A stretch of 64,000 nucleotides of DNA from Cinclus cinclus (GCF_963662255.1 NC_085046.1:18698809-18762808); one strand, 5' to 3'; counted from the first letter of the stretch, positions 13,979-28,800 are shown. Made by a program: numbers and translations. The notes: generated by a model from the sequence alone, not told the origin.

Positions 13979-16900
13979 AGAGACTGAGGATAGTGGGGCT
14001 GGTCTGAGCTGGAGACATACAAGGAAGTTTCAGTGCTCAGGCTTACACCCCTCCACATCTAATGGCCCATTCTTCAGGGCTGACTTGTTTTCAGAGGATC
14101 AACATTCACTCTCTCCTGTGCCTCTGGAGGCTCTCTGATCACTGACAGACTGTTGTGTCAAGGCAGTGTCACCCTTACTGAGTAGAGAAGCTTCATGGGG
14201 CTCCCATGGGGGATTTCACTGCTGATCCCTGCTTAGACTCATCTGAAGACTTTTTCCTGTATAAAGCATTGGACCCCCCCCCTTAGAGATATTTTGGTCC
14301 TAGATACTTAAGCCCAGAATTTGGTATAAAGCTGCTTTTAGTACTACTCTGCTATTCTGACTAACTTCCCTTGAAAACCTAAGTGATTCTGTCAGCAAAG
14401 CATCCTTGTGGATCCAGCAGTTAGGCTTTTGGGTGACCTAGTCATAAGGCAGACAGTACTGAGGATTAAAAATCTGAATATATGTACCAACAGTGACAGC
14501 TGAGTAAAGCTATCTGAACTGTTTACAGCTCCTTCCCTCAGTACTACAGCACTCCAGTTCCCTATCTTCAGCGTTGGGGTGATGGTACCACACAAAACCT
14601 GTCTGATGTTGCAGACACTGGGAGATGCTTCTATCCTGTGTTGATGAAGTGAAGCATGAGACACTCATAGCCTGAGTCTCCAGCATGCACAGACTGCAAG
14701 AACGTGCTCTTTGCTTATTTCTGAACACACTGAAATATCAGTTTCATTTTACTGCCCAAATCTAAGACTTTCCTGAAGTTTATCAAAATAAAAACATCAC
14801 TATATAAGGATTCTTTATTTATTGGACAATCAACTTCAAATATTTTCAAGGCAACTCACTATTTCAGTATATGCAATCAAGTTTTACAAACTGAAGCTAT
14901 AAAATAACAGCAATGTGGTCTTAAAAACTTCCAAAAACTTTCCTAGAAAATGACATCTCTAATGAGCAGGCTATACCAAGTGCCTAGGGTATATAAACAT
15001 GTTCAGATGCATAAGAAGATGATATAAACAGACCTAACATTAATAAATTCTCCCAAGTTTTACATGCCAGGAAGTCAGAGATAATGGGAAAACGATCCAC
15101 GTTTCAGCCACTGGGGACCACCATGGGACAGATGCTAAAGTGTTTCAGGCATTTTATAGACATGGATACTTGTGATGGAGAAAGTTAGCTTACATGTTTA
15201 TAGTTAATCTCCTTTTGAAGAGTTTTATTTGTGAAACAGTTGTGAAATATATGTAGTTCCAAAAGAAATTAGCTCCTTGGGGGATCCTCCATCTGCAGAA
15301 GTCAAAGGAAAATGATGTGCCTTTGCTTCAGTCATGGTAAAGTTGTGTGACACATATGACACTGGATTTCGGAGTGGAGAGTTTGATGACTCCTTTTGAA
15401 AGAACTAATGGTGATTTAAGCCTGTAGAGAGTTCAGGAATAGAGGACTTGGCCCTCAGTCACATCCAAAATGAACCTGCCTCCCCAACCACTGCAGAGCT
15501 TGCACAGCACCTGGGCTGAAGTTACAGGTAGGAAACAACCCACTGCTGTAGGATAAAGCTGTTTCTAATCCAACACAAAATGCCCACATGGGGGAGTAAA
15601 GTTTTTCCACAATGGTCCCACTGGTAAGTTCTCCTTGTGCAGTTACAGGTTTGAGACAAAGTTTTGGGGTCTTTTCCCCCGAAAAACTGTACTTTGCTAT
15701 GTGAATGATTCAATATGTGGATTAAATCTAATTCAAGGAAAAAAAAAAATAAATGCAAGATGGTGTTCCTGGCAGTAATGTTACTCTGGCTAAACAGGCT
15801 AATAAGTTTCTGAGAAAAAAAGGTTGTTTTTCCCAATGGATATATTTAGGCTTGTTACCCACGTGGAAGCCTGTCTGCTGGAGAATGTCTCACTTCAGAG
15901 CACCAGCATACTACTTTGGCACCATGGACAGAACATCTGTGTGTTCCAGGCATATCTGACCCTCACAACCTATGAGTGCCCTCAGAACCAAATAGACATT
16001 CTCCCTCTGCAGAAATCTGAGTGCTAGGTTGGTCAGGAGATTATTGATTATTGATACATTGAAAACCTATCACCGCCAGTTCAAAGCCTTCTTCAGGCTT
16101 TTGCAACAAAGGGTAATTGGCTTCCCTACTCTGGGATTTACCTACGGACAAGAGAGGAAGTTTTGGTTCTTCATTTCTTGGACCAGTGTGTCCAGTCAGA
16201 TTTGCAACTGAGAAGCATTACTCAGGCATTGCTCCTAAGTAGTCCTTCTACTTAAAAAAACCCTATGATCACACAGTAGAAAAGTAGACTGCAGATATTA
16301 ATTTCTTTGTCCTCTAGGCACTTCTGAAATGTCTAAGTTAATACTTCATGGAATGTTTTGCCCTTGTTTTTTTCAGGCTGATTTGATCCTACTGCAGCAG
16401 AGCAATATTATCATAACAGGAGATAAGAGTCTCCATTGATTTACAAGGCTGGTGAGTGAAGAGCAGTGACATACAGAAAAAGCTGAAGGACTGTGAGATA
16501 GTAATTAAAAACTTTCCATCCTTTATGATTTTTAACCAGGCTATTAGATTTTCTTGTTGAGGAAATGCTTCTTTATTGCATGCCAAAAAGAATGTTTTAA
16601 CACAGCAAATTTATTTTTGAGGGGAAGAAACCCACAATGTGGTACTGAAGCAAATGATTCTGAGAATAATTTTGATTTTGAACCAGACATTACCACTGAG
16701 AATGGAATTAGATTTTTTTATTTTGTATCTCTTGAAAATTAATATACTTGCTGAGAAAGTGCAAGGTAAAAGAAGAGAGGCACTAGACAGAAGTCCAGTG
16801 CCTTCCAGTTTATGCAGAACTGGTATAAAATTTTCAAAGCTGACACAGGATGATTCCTCATCACAATAATCCTGCACTGTAACCAAATAAATATTCAGTT

Positions 16901-17183
16901 TTCACATTTTGGAAAGCAAGTTGCCTTTTTTCACAAAATATTTAACAATTTATTATTTCAGATTTCTTTCTCCATGGAGATGAAATAGTTGATACTGTTC
17001 ATTTCAGAAACTGGAGAAGAGTGGCCAAGAAAGACAAGACCTGAAGCCATGTTTCCAGAGGAAACAGCAAGCTAACAGATTAGGTGTAAAATCCTGTATA
17101 AGGTTTTTATACAGTTCTGGGGACTGGACCACAGCCTCTGGTCAAGTCGTAGATGAACGAAGTCACAAAGAAACTAGTCTGAT

Positions 17184-17262
17184 CTCACAGCTGACCCTGT
17201 TTTGAGTAGGAGGTTAGGCTAGACGACCTTTTCCATTTTGAGCTATTTTATCACTCTATATA
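17184..17262 (+). mobile_element. Short CR1 LINE 3' end
   Basis: The words cagctgaccctgttttgag, taggaggttaggctagacga and then a degraded octamer-like end (tttatcactctata) match the last 80 bases of a common CR1 subfamily. The preceding 100 bases (ttctggggactggaccacag) may also belong to it, but I cannot fix the left boundary. Confidence 0.68.
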
Positions 17263-19199
17263 CAATTCTCCATTTGCTAAAACCTGAATGAATATTGTTA
17301 ATCTTGATAGATGAAAGTTGTACAGTATGACTTTTTTAAAACTACTGAAATTCCCATGTAGTAGCATATTCTTAGTTTCCTTTCCAGTATCAATCCTTTT
17401 CCTAAGGAATCCTCTCCAGTTTCTGCTTTTGCTGGTAGTCAAACAATGTCCAAAGACAACCTGCATGAAGTGACAGTCTCACAACCATCAGTAATGGCCT
17501 AATTAATAGCAATAATACTACTCAGTCTGCCTGCTACATCTTGTCAAAAACACAACCATGCTGCAGAGTGGAGACAACTGCTTTTGGGAAACAGTGCAGG
17601 ACTGCCTCAGAGTAGGCTCATCCTTGATCTCCACACACAAAACTAAAAGCAAACTTTTCTTCATTCAAACATAAACTGAATAGAAATAGATGTGTTGAGA
17701 CGTGTGTTTTTAAGCAGTAAATTAAAACTTGCCAGTTGTGAGGGGACAGCCACAAATGCTCCTAAATGAGCAGAAGGAAACACGGTGTGGCTATATGCCT
17801 GGTTCTTCTCCTGCTAAAGGTGAAGGACAGAACTTGGTTCTCCACAGTGCATTTGTGTCTCAGTGAGCAAAACAGATTTTTCATCATTTTCAGAACTCGG
17901 GAAACTCAGGTGTTCAGAAACTACAGAGAAACAAAAAAAGGATCTTAATGCTTGCCTGTTCTTCACAAGAGGTCTGGATTTTACAATATGATTGAGTTTA
18001 TCCAAACAAAAATGAGAACATTGGCCACAAAGCAACAGGCCTTGCTCATACTGAAGCCAGCAGAAACTTGGTGCCGCAGCATCTATTGATGGAAGGAGAA
18101 CGAAGCAATGCTCAAAGGAAGGAATCGGCTAAGGCAACAAAGAACTGCTCAACTTGCTCGGAACAGCATTCTAGAAGTATTATAACTCTTGAATATATTT
18201 GGTATGTTTTCTATTCTTGATTTGTCTTAGCTGGAATTGCACTAGAAAGGTTTTTGCCAGACAAATAGGGAACAGAGTTACTTTTTAAGTGAGTTACTAC
18301 AGGAGTTCCAGCTTAAGAAAACATAAAAATGACCCAAATTTCCTAATTCTGTGCTGTGTTCTTCAGCTATTTACCAGCTCTTCAACATGGTCTCAAAATA
18401 TTGCACCATTTTAGAATGTTAATTACTTTTCTTGTTTCAGTATACATCCATTTCATACAAAGTCTTTCTAAACCTAATCACTAGAGCTGAAGAGCACAGC
18501 AACAATAAATATCCATATGGTACTGCATTTTGTTTCAGAGAACTGGCACTAAATTCGTCAAAAAGGCCAGTGAAGGTCAGTGAGTGAAAAACTTTTTGAA
18601 AAGGTGCGGTTGCAGAGTTTCCATTTTGCTGGCTGTGCTTCAGCTGCTCCACAGTCTAAATAAGTCCTGCCATGGACCTGACTGTCCTTGTCCATGTGTC
18701 ACTGGGAGGCTGAGGAGACCCAACACTCCCACTAAGTGTAATGACAGGTTAGGAAGGAAAGTACTCTGTCTGTTTGGATGAGTTGGTCTGCCTGCTGGTA
18801 ACAAGGAAGTTTTTACAATTACATTAACACCTTGCATCTCCATGGGGTTAAATAATTTTTGATGAAGCTGATAATCTAGGGAGAAAATAAGATTTTTATT
18901 ATGATCTCTTCTTTTCTACTTCAAAAGGATTTCAAAGTATGACTGAAGAAATAAGAACAAGGGCTTAACTCCTGAGTCAGCTGTTTTGACTATTCTTCCC
19001 TAATTGTTGAAGTGAAATGTGACTATGATATGTTGCTAGTGATCACACTTGAGATTTATGTTCATGTGAATGCATATATATAAACCCAAATATAACAACT
19101 TTTAATGCTGAATAACCTGTAGGCAATGGTTTTAGATAGCCTTTGAGCCCAGCTCCATACCCACACACACAAAAAAACGAAAATAAATTATTTTCTCTA

Positions 19200-19304
<105 letters not shown>

Positions 19305-19722
19305 TTATTACGTTAGTCTCATATATATTTCACATAAAAAGCACAAAAGAAGAATACATCTTCTTATAATATATATTTAGGAAGTCAACAGGTTCACTCA
19401 TGTCTAAAGTAAGACACTGAATCCAGCCTATTACAATGCTTTGCAGAATTGCATACACAAAAGAACTTCTAATCTGTGGTGTTCCATTTGTAAATGTATT
19501 CCTACTTCCACGTCTGTTAATTCAGCTTGGTTCCTAAATTTTTATCTTTTTGCTGAATATTAAGTATTTCCTTAAATCTCTTTCTTCCCTGGTTCCACTG
19601 TTCTTTGGTGTTGCTAACATTCAGACATAAGCAGATAATAAGACTGAGAGAAAAATGTGCAAGAACTATAACTGGATTAAAAAAAAAGAAAAATAGATGT
19701 TTCTACTCTTTTTGCAGTAGTA

Positions 19723-19752
19723 CATTTTAAATGCTGCCATTTTAAATGCTGA
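19723..19752. repeat. 15-bp tandem duplication
   Basis: CATTTTAAATGCTGC at 19723-19737 is followed at once by CATTTTAAATGCTGA, with one mismatch at the end. Confidence 0.9.
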
Positions 19753-19858
19753 GATTTCTAAGCAACCTTGGAAAAAAGAGCCAGATGAACTGCAAAATAC
19801 TTGGGGCCATTTGTTTGGGGATATGCCTTTGTGATATGCTGCACAGTACACAGAAGAA

Positions 19859-19883
19859 TTCATGTTTGCATTGCAAACATGAA
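19859..19883. repeat. Near-perfect palindrome, 12-bp arms
   Basis: TTCATGTTTGCA, a single T, and TGCAAACATGAA form a perfect inverted repeat around one central base. It lies in the 902-bp intron, about 300 bp on the transcript-downstream side of the exon at 20185-20280. Confidence 0.95.
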
Positions 19884-20179
19884 AACTGTTCTCTTTTTTT
19901 TCTTGAGAAATGCATTTAAAGGCAATATAATCATTCTTCTGAAAAAATGATTTGGCAGAAATCTCAATTGAAACCTACTGGGAGATATATACCTATAAAC
20001 TGAGATACATGAGGATGAACTGGAAAATGCATCATCCATATGGGAATCTAGGAGAGGATAAATGAATCTGTTTATGATTCCAAGTCCACAGATAAAACAA
20101 AATATTTGAAATTGTGTTGCTGGGAGGGAGAGGGAGATAGATGCTTTCTAGATCTGGCTCCTGCTTATGTAATGTTTTA

Positions 20180-20314
<135 letters not shown>

Positions 20315-21866
20315 TTATTTTGCAGTATTTAGATTATGAAAAATAGTAGACGTAAGGAATGCACACTGTTCCTTAGGTGCACATGTGGCAAAGATTTTTC
20401 CCAAGCATATATTTTCAACTTTGAATATCACAGAATAACATGTAAGAATGGATACAGAATTTTTCAGTGGAGAAACCCTCAGAGGTGACAGAAGAGGTAC
20501 TTCTCCTGGCAAAGAATTATGAAAATGCTGAGTATGCTTTCAAGCATCTTAGTCATCAATTCAGGCAGAACGTTTAGAGCATACTGTCAGACATTTTAGG
20601 GTGTATTTCAAATGCTTGCTTTCCTAAGACATTTGTCTCATCTTACAGACTTGAGAGAAATGCTTTATATGCTCACTTTGTCAGTTCTTGCCAAGATGTG
20701 GAAACAAAACTGATTTCATTGCTTAATCAAATTTGTTAGCTACAAGATGGCTCACATCTAAGTCTACTAGAATATATTTTCATATTATAACATATTAAAA
20801 AAGACAATCTTCCTAAACAGCTCTTATGTATAACCTTTACACAGGCTGACTGTACCCGAGTTTCTCAAAGCAGAAATTCAATATAGTCAATGTACTGTTT
20901 TTAAGGGCTTTGAACTCACAAGCAACTGTAAGACCCAAGCACAAGATAGACATCAAAAAAATCACACACTACTTCCCAGAACAATATCTTATAATGCATT
21001 CTGAAAATTACAGATTTTATACATAGAGTTGCAATATAGAGTGGCGGACTTGTATATTTGAAAATTAAAAGTAAAATCTATAACACCAATCTGACACAAA
21101 ACTGACAATTTTCTGGTGTGCTGGTTTCATATTTATGTTCTTTTTGAAGGTCTGCTAAACTAACTGAAATCAGAGCTAAATACAAGCACTAACCCTCTGC
21201 AATCATTCCAGAGATGAATTCAGGGTTCCATACAAAGGACTAACAGGTTACCCGTGCCAGTGACCAGTCTGAGTCCACATGTGACAAAAGAAAAGGGACT
21301 TGCAGACAGTCACAAACTCAGTCTTTGGAGGTCTTCCACGTCGCAAGTCCTGTATGGATTAGGACACACCTGTTTTGCTGCTTGAGGAAGCAGCTTTTCT
21401 GCCCTTTCTTACCTCATCAGCTCTCCAGGACAAGTAGGCAGTCTCTTGCTTTCAGACAATAATATTTCTATTGAGCTCCAAATCAGCACCATTGCCAACC
21501 ACTTCTTACAATTTATTTGAAGCTCTGCAGAATTCTCCTTCGGTATGAAATGAACCTATAATTGAACTGTTTTATGTGTTACCTACAAAGTCATTCTGCC
21601 TAGTTAAATGACAGGTATGGGCAGGAGCCAACCCAATAAATGCCTCAGCCGTGTCCTTCAGACCCACTGGGCAGAAAGAGTTTTCAAAACCAAGCTAATT
21701 GTGTGCTGGGGTAGGAAAAATCTCTTGCCAGCTGCAAGGGGTTTATGCTCACAGGATGGTCAGTCTTCTGAAAGCCCAATCAGATTCATCATAAAAGGTC
21801 TTTGAAATGAGCTCCTGCCAATGATGAAAGCTGTGATTTGTTTCCACAGAAATCTTTAACATTCCA

Positions 21867-21998
21867 TCAAAACCAAACCAAACCAAACCCAACCAAACCA
21901 AACCAAACCAAACCAAACCAAACCAAACCAAACTAACAAAAACACCCACAAACAAACAAAACCAAACAACCCCCCCAAATAAACAAAAACCAAACAAA
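21867..21998. repeat. AAACC pentamer array and A/C-rich tail
   Basis: About fifteen near-perfect AAACC (CCAAA) units are followed by less regular AAAC/AACC sequence and a run of seven C. G is absent across the whole tract. The minus-strand frame over it (21749-21997, FGLVWFGLVW-like) is only a translation of the repeat. Confidence 0.93.
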
Positions 21999-24900
21999 CC
22001 CCTAAATTAAAATGCTAGGTGTTGACACACTTTATTTGAACTGCACTTCATGGTACAGAATAGTATACCATAATCCTGTTAATGCTGAACCTTTCTGAAC
22101 AGGCTCGTTACAGGGCTTACAAGAAATAAGGAGCTTCTGGCTTTCCAAAGACTCAGTAAGAATCAGAGATTCAAGGCAAGGGGACTTTTACCTCAGTGCA
22201 TGAAATTTCTGAAAAAGACTACTTTTAAGAGAATTGTGTTTTAATATACATGTATAAATCTAACTATGCATATTTCAGCATGGCTGTTGATTTCATTAAA
22301 TCCCACTGCCTTTCAGACACAAATTTTAACTTTTTCTTCAGAAAGATGACTGTGTCAACCACAGGTGGTGAGTTTGCATATTCCATCTAGTGTAAGAAAC
22401 TTAAGCACAGAAAGGAATTTGTATAGTCACCTTCTAACATCTTTCTATATACTTGCAGACGGGTGGTTGGAAACGTGAGCACTCAAATTTATCTGCCTGA
22501 CCAGGCTGGAAAAACATGCAGGCCTAGATTATTTTGAAAGTATGACTTAAACATGCCATGCTTAGATCCTCAAAATGCACTTTTCTCTCTTTATTCTCAA
22601 TTGTGAGCTAGTTTCCCTTAACAGAATTGATTAAAAAATCCTAAACTCAACAGGATAAACAGAAAAATTAATACTCTTTCCTCATGCCTTTCCCATAACC
22701 TCTTCACACACTCCTGCTTCAACCCAGGACAGATGTTGCATTCCACTCAGGTGGAATTTGTTCTTTGTCTATTGCTGTCTATTTAGCTCTTTAACAAAAA
22801 CATACTAGTACAGAATCACAAGGAGCTTATGAGCCCATGCATACCTCAGTACAGACCTTAACATGACAAGAACTAGTGCAATAATTTGATGTAGTAACAT
22901 AAATATTATAAATAAATTAATATTTAAGCATCATGTGCAGGTATTTTGCTATGAAGAAATGTTATATCAGGTATAGCAGGGAAGGGAGGAAAAGAAAAGG
23001 ACTTTTGTATCCTTCTGAAGTACCATTCCTGGTTCTGAATTTCAGAAAATACGTGTATATTCTTCTGCTAGTCATGAAAATATTTTACATTTCTACAAGT
23101 CTGGGTTTCTCAAACACATTTTTTAACTAAAAGGTAAAACTTTCAATATATTTTCTAATTAGGAACTATATTTTTTTATGCTTGGTTTGATTTACAGTAT
23201 GGTTCAGAAGGTTTTTTGGTTTGTTTTCATGGCATGTACTTGTGCTTTCTTTGGACACAGGCCAAGGGTACAGTCCCAGCAGAAAAACCTGAAGAAAACA
23301 CCAGCTACTTGAGGTAAGAACACATTCCACACTGACTGAGAGAGATAACATGGGGTCAGAAGGCCATTGGAAAGAATCCTTTCAATGGATTGGCAAATTA
23401 TAAATGTGCAGGATTCTGCTGTGACAAAATAATTTTATTTGGTTTTATCACAGTAGTATTAAACTAAATAATGGAATATAAGTATTCTATGAATCAGAAC
23501 TGCAAGAGTTGACTAAATGTACTCGATTGAGAGGGTATTCTGGAGAGAGAGCAGTGCCAGGAGAGCACCAATGATTTCTTAACATGTCTGAAGGGTCAGT
23601 ATTTCATAAGAAACCATTCTAAATATGTGTCTGAGGGATGCATAATCTCTTTTTTCCATTACATAATCCTTTCCTCATACACCATTCCTCAGCTAAAACC
23701 TGCAATATAGTGAAATGTGGAAATACTGGAGAAGCCATTCTGATTTTTTAAATTATATGGTCACACAAAGACCTTTGTCAGGGAAGGATTTCTAGGGAAT
23801 TTGGATTGGCCATATACCCAGAAATAACTGCTAAATAAGGCCATAAGTATTCACACAGCCATACTTTCACTTTTAAGTCTTGCTGGCTGATAGAGAAAAC
23901 ACAAATGGTAAGAGGGTTCATTTGATTATGCAGAAGTCAATTTGAAGTAAACAATTTGTGAAACATATCCAAAAAGCTGAAAGCAATTTGAGGAAAATAC
24001 AAGGCATAGAGAAGGGAGGGGCACAGCTGCTGTGCTATATAGCCACTGACTGCTTGACAGGGACCTTATTTAACATCACTGGCTGAATAAAACCTGTCAA
24101 CCTGGTATATCTGATTGCTGTCACCACAAAAGGTAAAGGAATCAGAATGTCAAAGCATCTGTTCTTTAACAGCTTTATATTGCTAAAATTATCAATATTA
24201 ACGAATTAATTATTGAGGCACTGACAGTGGAACCAAACACCAGTGCTTGCAATTGAAACACCTCCACAATTGCTCCACTGAATATAATACACATCTAAAT
24301 CTAGATAAAAATTCAGATTTCCTAATTGTATTAATTTTATCATTCTCTTAAAAATTACTAAAAAATTCCTTTTAAACCTGGGAGGTGCACCTCAAAGATA
24401 CATAACCTGTGAAAAGCAAACCAGTGAAGTATGCTCTGAAAACATCTTTATGAACAATGTACTAAGTAAGAGTTGTACTGTCCCAGTGCTCTGTGCCTAC
24501 CACACATGATTTATTTTGAAACTCTCTATGTCCTTCCCCAGTACCTATTGCCAGCTAAGGAGCTCCTAGTACGGGATCTCAGTGTGAAAAACTTGCTTTA
24601 TTATTCCCTAATCCCAACATGCACCAAAGTGCCTCACTCTGAGATCAGTCTGTGGCTGGTTATGAGAATATCTTAAACTTTGATCAACTTGCGCCAGTCC
24701 TGGGAGTATTTTCATGCTACCAAAGATCAACAGCTTGCTCCTGAATCAGACATCTAGTGCAAGGAACCCAATTGCCTGGATAAGCCCTTTTGGACCAGCA
24801 GACAAACATGCAGGGCTGCAGTAGCTGGCTCTGTGGCATTAGTTACACCAGTGTAAAGAAGAATAAAAACTATGATTTTAGAGTGATAACTTTGTGGCCC

Positions 24901-25557
24901 ATTTTGCACAGAGGTAAAAGATAACACTGCCAGTAAGGCAGCAGGAAATTAGACTTTGTGATTTCCCAAGAGGTGCTTCACCTTTATATAATAGATATTC
25001 AGAGCATAAATGGCCAGTGGTCTTTTACCCTTCAGGAAGGTAATCCTGAGGTTCTTTCAGGGACTTCACTGCTGTAAACAAAGTGGTGAGACATCTTGAT
25101 CAAACATTTACAGCATGAAGAGTTGTCACTTAATTATATGCCTGAGTTACATTACATATTGAGTGACACTAATTGCACTGAAACTGGAATATTACTAACA
25201 TATAGCTCAGCTACAATTTCATTTCTGTACACAGTGCTGTTGAATAATTTCAGTGTGATTAAATGTTAAGTTGTCAAGGCACAGATTTCCTAAAAGAGCT
25301 GCATCTAGTACAGTAGAGGCCAAAACCACAGAGAAGTATGCCTCATTGTGGAGAAAAACCCACTACCCATTATCTCTTAGTGCAAGACTGGTAATTCACT
25401 GTGTAGATCCCCTGAATCTGGCACTCTCTCATTTTGCCAGTGTATTTCATGGTTTTGTGGAAAACACAATATGAGAAGGTTCTCTGGTGGGGTTTTTATT
25501 GCTAAAATACAAAAGTGAGTTGTAGGAAGTGCTTTTTCATTTCTTCTTGCACAACAA

Positions 25558-25830
25558 AAAGCTAACTGAAAGACAATAGGGAAGAGCAAGGAAACAAAGG
25601 AGAGAAATACAGTAACCCTGAAGGAGAGGAAAACAGAGGGGAAGAAAGATGGTTATGAAGTTAAAGAGAGCTCTTGGGAGTCTGCAGAAGGGAGAGCAAA
25701 GGACACCACAGGCAAGGGAAAGAAGGACCAAGAAGAGAGTAATAAGGATGGCAGAGAAATAAACAAGAAATGAAAGGAAATAGCTGGAGAAGGTGGACAA
25801 GGAACAAAGGTCCTGAAGCAGTGAAGGTGT
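25558..25830. repeat. Purine-rich (GA) tract on the plus strand
   Basis: For about 270 bases the plus strand is mostly A and G with short interruptions (aggagagaaat, gggaagaaagatgg, agaaggaccaagaagagag). The pyrimidine-rich complement produces three overlapping minus-strand open frames rich in Leu, Ser and Phe; these come from base composition and are not genes. Confidence 0.75.
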
Positions 25831-28800
25831 TTAAAAAACACTTGCTGGAGGAATATGTAAAGCTCCCAACTTTGTCATCACCAATTGTGTTTCTAGCTGG
25901 AAGACATCCATGAAACCTTCTCACTGTGTTTGTTACAAAAGGAAAAATAATTAGAGTGCAAGTGTTCAACCTGTCTGAAGAAGAATCAGGATAGTCACTC
26001 TAACTTACACATCAGAAGCAGAGCTCTACTAGAGCCTGGAACTTCATTTGAATTACCTGGAAAGAGCTAAAACTTTCCCTCTGAAATTAATCAAAGGACT
26101 TGGTTTGCCATTTTTCTTGTCATATAAATCTCAGAATTATCAAGTTAACTTCGGTGTTGATCAGAAATTTACCTCCCTTAGCACATTACCATTCATTCCA
26201 AAAAACCTCCAGAGTATATACAGATATATCTATATCTGGATATAAAACATAAAATAGTGGCTAATATGCAATAATATAACTATAAGTAGAAAATAAAGAC
26301 ATAGTCTATAAGCAAGAAGAAGTAGCAGATCAAGGAAATATATCAAACAAAAAACAGGCATAAAGCCACCTGCCAAAAATCTCCCATCTCCATGCTCTAA
26401 CTCTTAAAAGATAAGGTGAACAAATGTAAGTCCCTGCCTGCTTTTAGGGGCAGATAAAAGGGGTATTACTGCAAAGTCTTTATATGAAGAAATCTATTAA
26501 TAAAAATAGGTATGATATTCTCAAGTCCCTCCACTTATAAAAGTTCAGAAAATCATTCCTTTTAGCTCTTGGCTCTTCAAGAAGATACTTTTCAGCACTC
26601 ATTAAAATGCACTTTTGAAATGAAATGGCTGATCAAAAAGCATGTTTTTCTCTCCTCAGAATGAAATAGGTTTTCCTGGCTTTTGAACTCACCTTTCAGA
26701 AGCATGAAAAAGTTATTACCAATCTTTTGGACAGTACATCTGACAACAATTTGATAAATAGTTAGCTCTAAACCTTCTGAAATTACTTTTATAAACTAGG
26801 TCTGCTACACTGAAATTTTAGAATACCTAGCATACAAAAGGCACCAAAAACGTTCACCATTTTTAAAATTTGAGAGGATATATTTATTCAAATATGCTTG
26901 TGTTACACTTAATGTCTCTTTCCTTTTCAAATGCACAATATATACAAAAATGAACTGACAGAGCTCAAACATGAAGCAGCAGAGTTTTGGGGTGGTTTTT
27001 TTGTATTATTTGAGGGGGATGTTTTCTGGCTTTTTTTCTTTTTTAATAATTGGCCATGAACATAAAGGGAGGCTGGGTTACTTAGATGGAAAAATCTTTG
27101 ATAAAGTGGTAATGTAGAACTAGTAGTTATACTTCTTTGCCTTCTTTTGGGACAAACAACAGTTTATGTTCTTCCACTGTCTTAAGAAGCCAACAAATAA
27201 AGTAAAATAATAATTCTATCCTATCACTTTTCTAGTAATTGACTAGAGCCATACTTGATTTAATACCTCTGAAAACCAAGAATTCCAGAACATGCATATT
27301 TTAAGAGCATCTGATACTGGCTTTCTGTGGGCCGACATTATTTACCTGTTCTGTCAAGGTGCTATTATATTGCCTGTATACATCAATATAAACCTATTGC
27401 ATTGAGCACACAGTTCAGCTTCAGGAAAATCTACAGTGATGTGATGGTTCCCTTGATTAATATTAGCTCTAGAGTAAGCTGCAATCTAGCAAAAATAATC
27501 ATGAATTACCACCATCCACAGAAGTAGTAGTTAGGGACAAAAGCAATGCATTGTAAACAGCAATACATTAATAATGCTCTCAAAGCTTCTGTAGCAGTGG
27601 CACATTTTGTACTCCTTACCCACATTACAGTCTCCCTTCTGTTAGCAGAAAGTGTCATGAGAAAAAACAAATATAGATATGCTAAAACCAGAAGACTAGT
27701 AAGTAACTCTGCATTCATCAAAATCAGTATTATTTAGTGGTATTAAAATAAGGTGCTTGTCTGAAATATTTTTACAAAAAGAAACATTCAGACTTGAATA
27801 AAAACTTACATCTACCATATATTTTCCATACAAAAAATGCAAATCTAATTCAAATCCTATAGTGTTATTTGATTCTGGAGGCCTGATGTCAAAAGATACC
27901 CTGTTGCATCTCTTGGACAGAATTTCTCTGTGACTACTGTCATAAACTATTTGCATAAGGCAATCAACCTAATTTCCCCCTGAATCCATATTTGGAGACC
28001 TTACAAGCTGAAGATTCAGAAATATTCAGATAATTTGATTGCAAATATCACTCACGTTACTGATATTTTTACCTAGTTTCATTTGTTCTTAAACACTCAA
28101 AACCAATCCATGCAAACACAGACACATCACAACTACCTATCATACTTCAGAAACAAATTTATTGTCTCTTAAGTGAAATCTTAGCACACTAACGTTCTTC
28201 ACACTACTCTGAGCTCACAAGTAACAAGTAGTACTGAAGTTTTCCATGTTCCCCATGACAGGACATGTAAGATACATGTTAAAGACTGTTTTATATGTGA
28301 TGAGGAGATAGGGTGAGCTGAGAGGCCAATAGCACTTGCTTTTTTAATGTCAGCCCCATCTGTTGTCTGTCTTAAAGCTGGGCTGGATCAGGTCAGTCCC
28401 TGTGAGCCCCACAGGTGTGCCAGAGTTCATTTTAGTAGAACATACCTGGGCTCAGACCTAGGAGGCTGGTTCAAGCACAGCTCCTTCCATCTACAACCTG
28501 CCATTAGGGCTTCACCAAAAACTGATCTTAGTAAATTTTCTCCAAATATGTAAATAATCCCACTACACTTGAAGAGTGAACATGTTCTTTAATGGCTAAA
28601 CAACCTCAAAGGGCTCTGAACACAGTACATTAAAGCATTGAGAAAGTCACACTTGATTTCCTACTATTTGTTTTCAGTGAAACCATAAAAAGTTTAACTA
28701 AAGCCAGACAATACTGATGCCATGACTATGTGAGCTCGAGATGTTATTTAATAACTACATCTCCTCTCCTTTCCTCTCACTAAAATGTGTACATGAATTT

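Noticed and set aside
21749..21997. Minus-strand frame with repeated Trp-Phe-Gly-Leu units
   Set aside because: It is the translation of the AAACC array.
25537..25969. Three overlapping minus-strand frames rich in Leu, Ser and Phe, like membrane proteins
   Set aside because: They are translations of a purine-rich strand; hydrophobicity is compositional.
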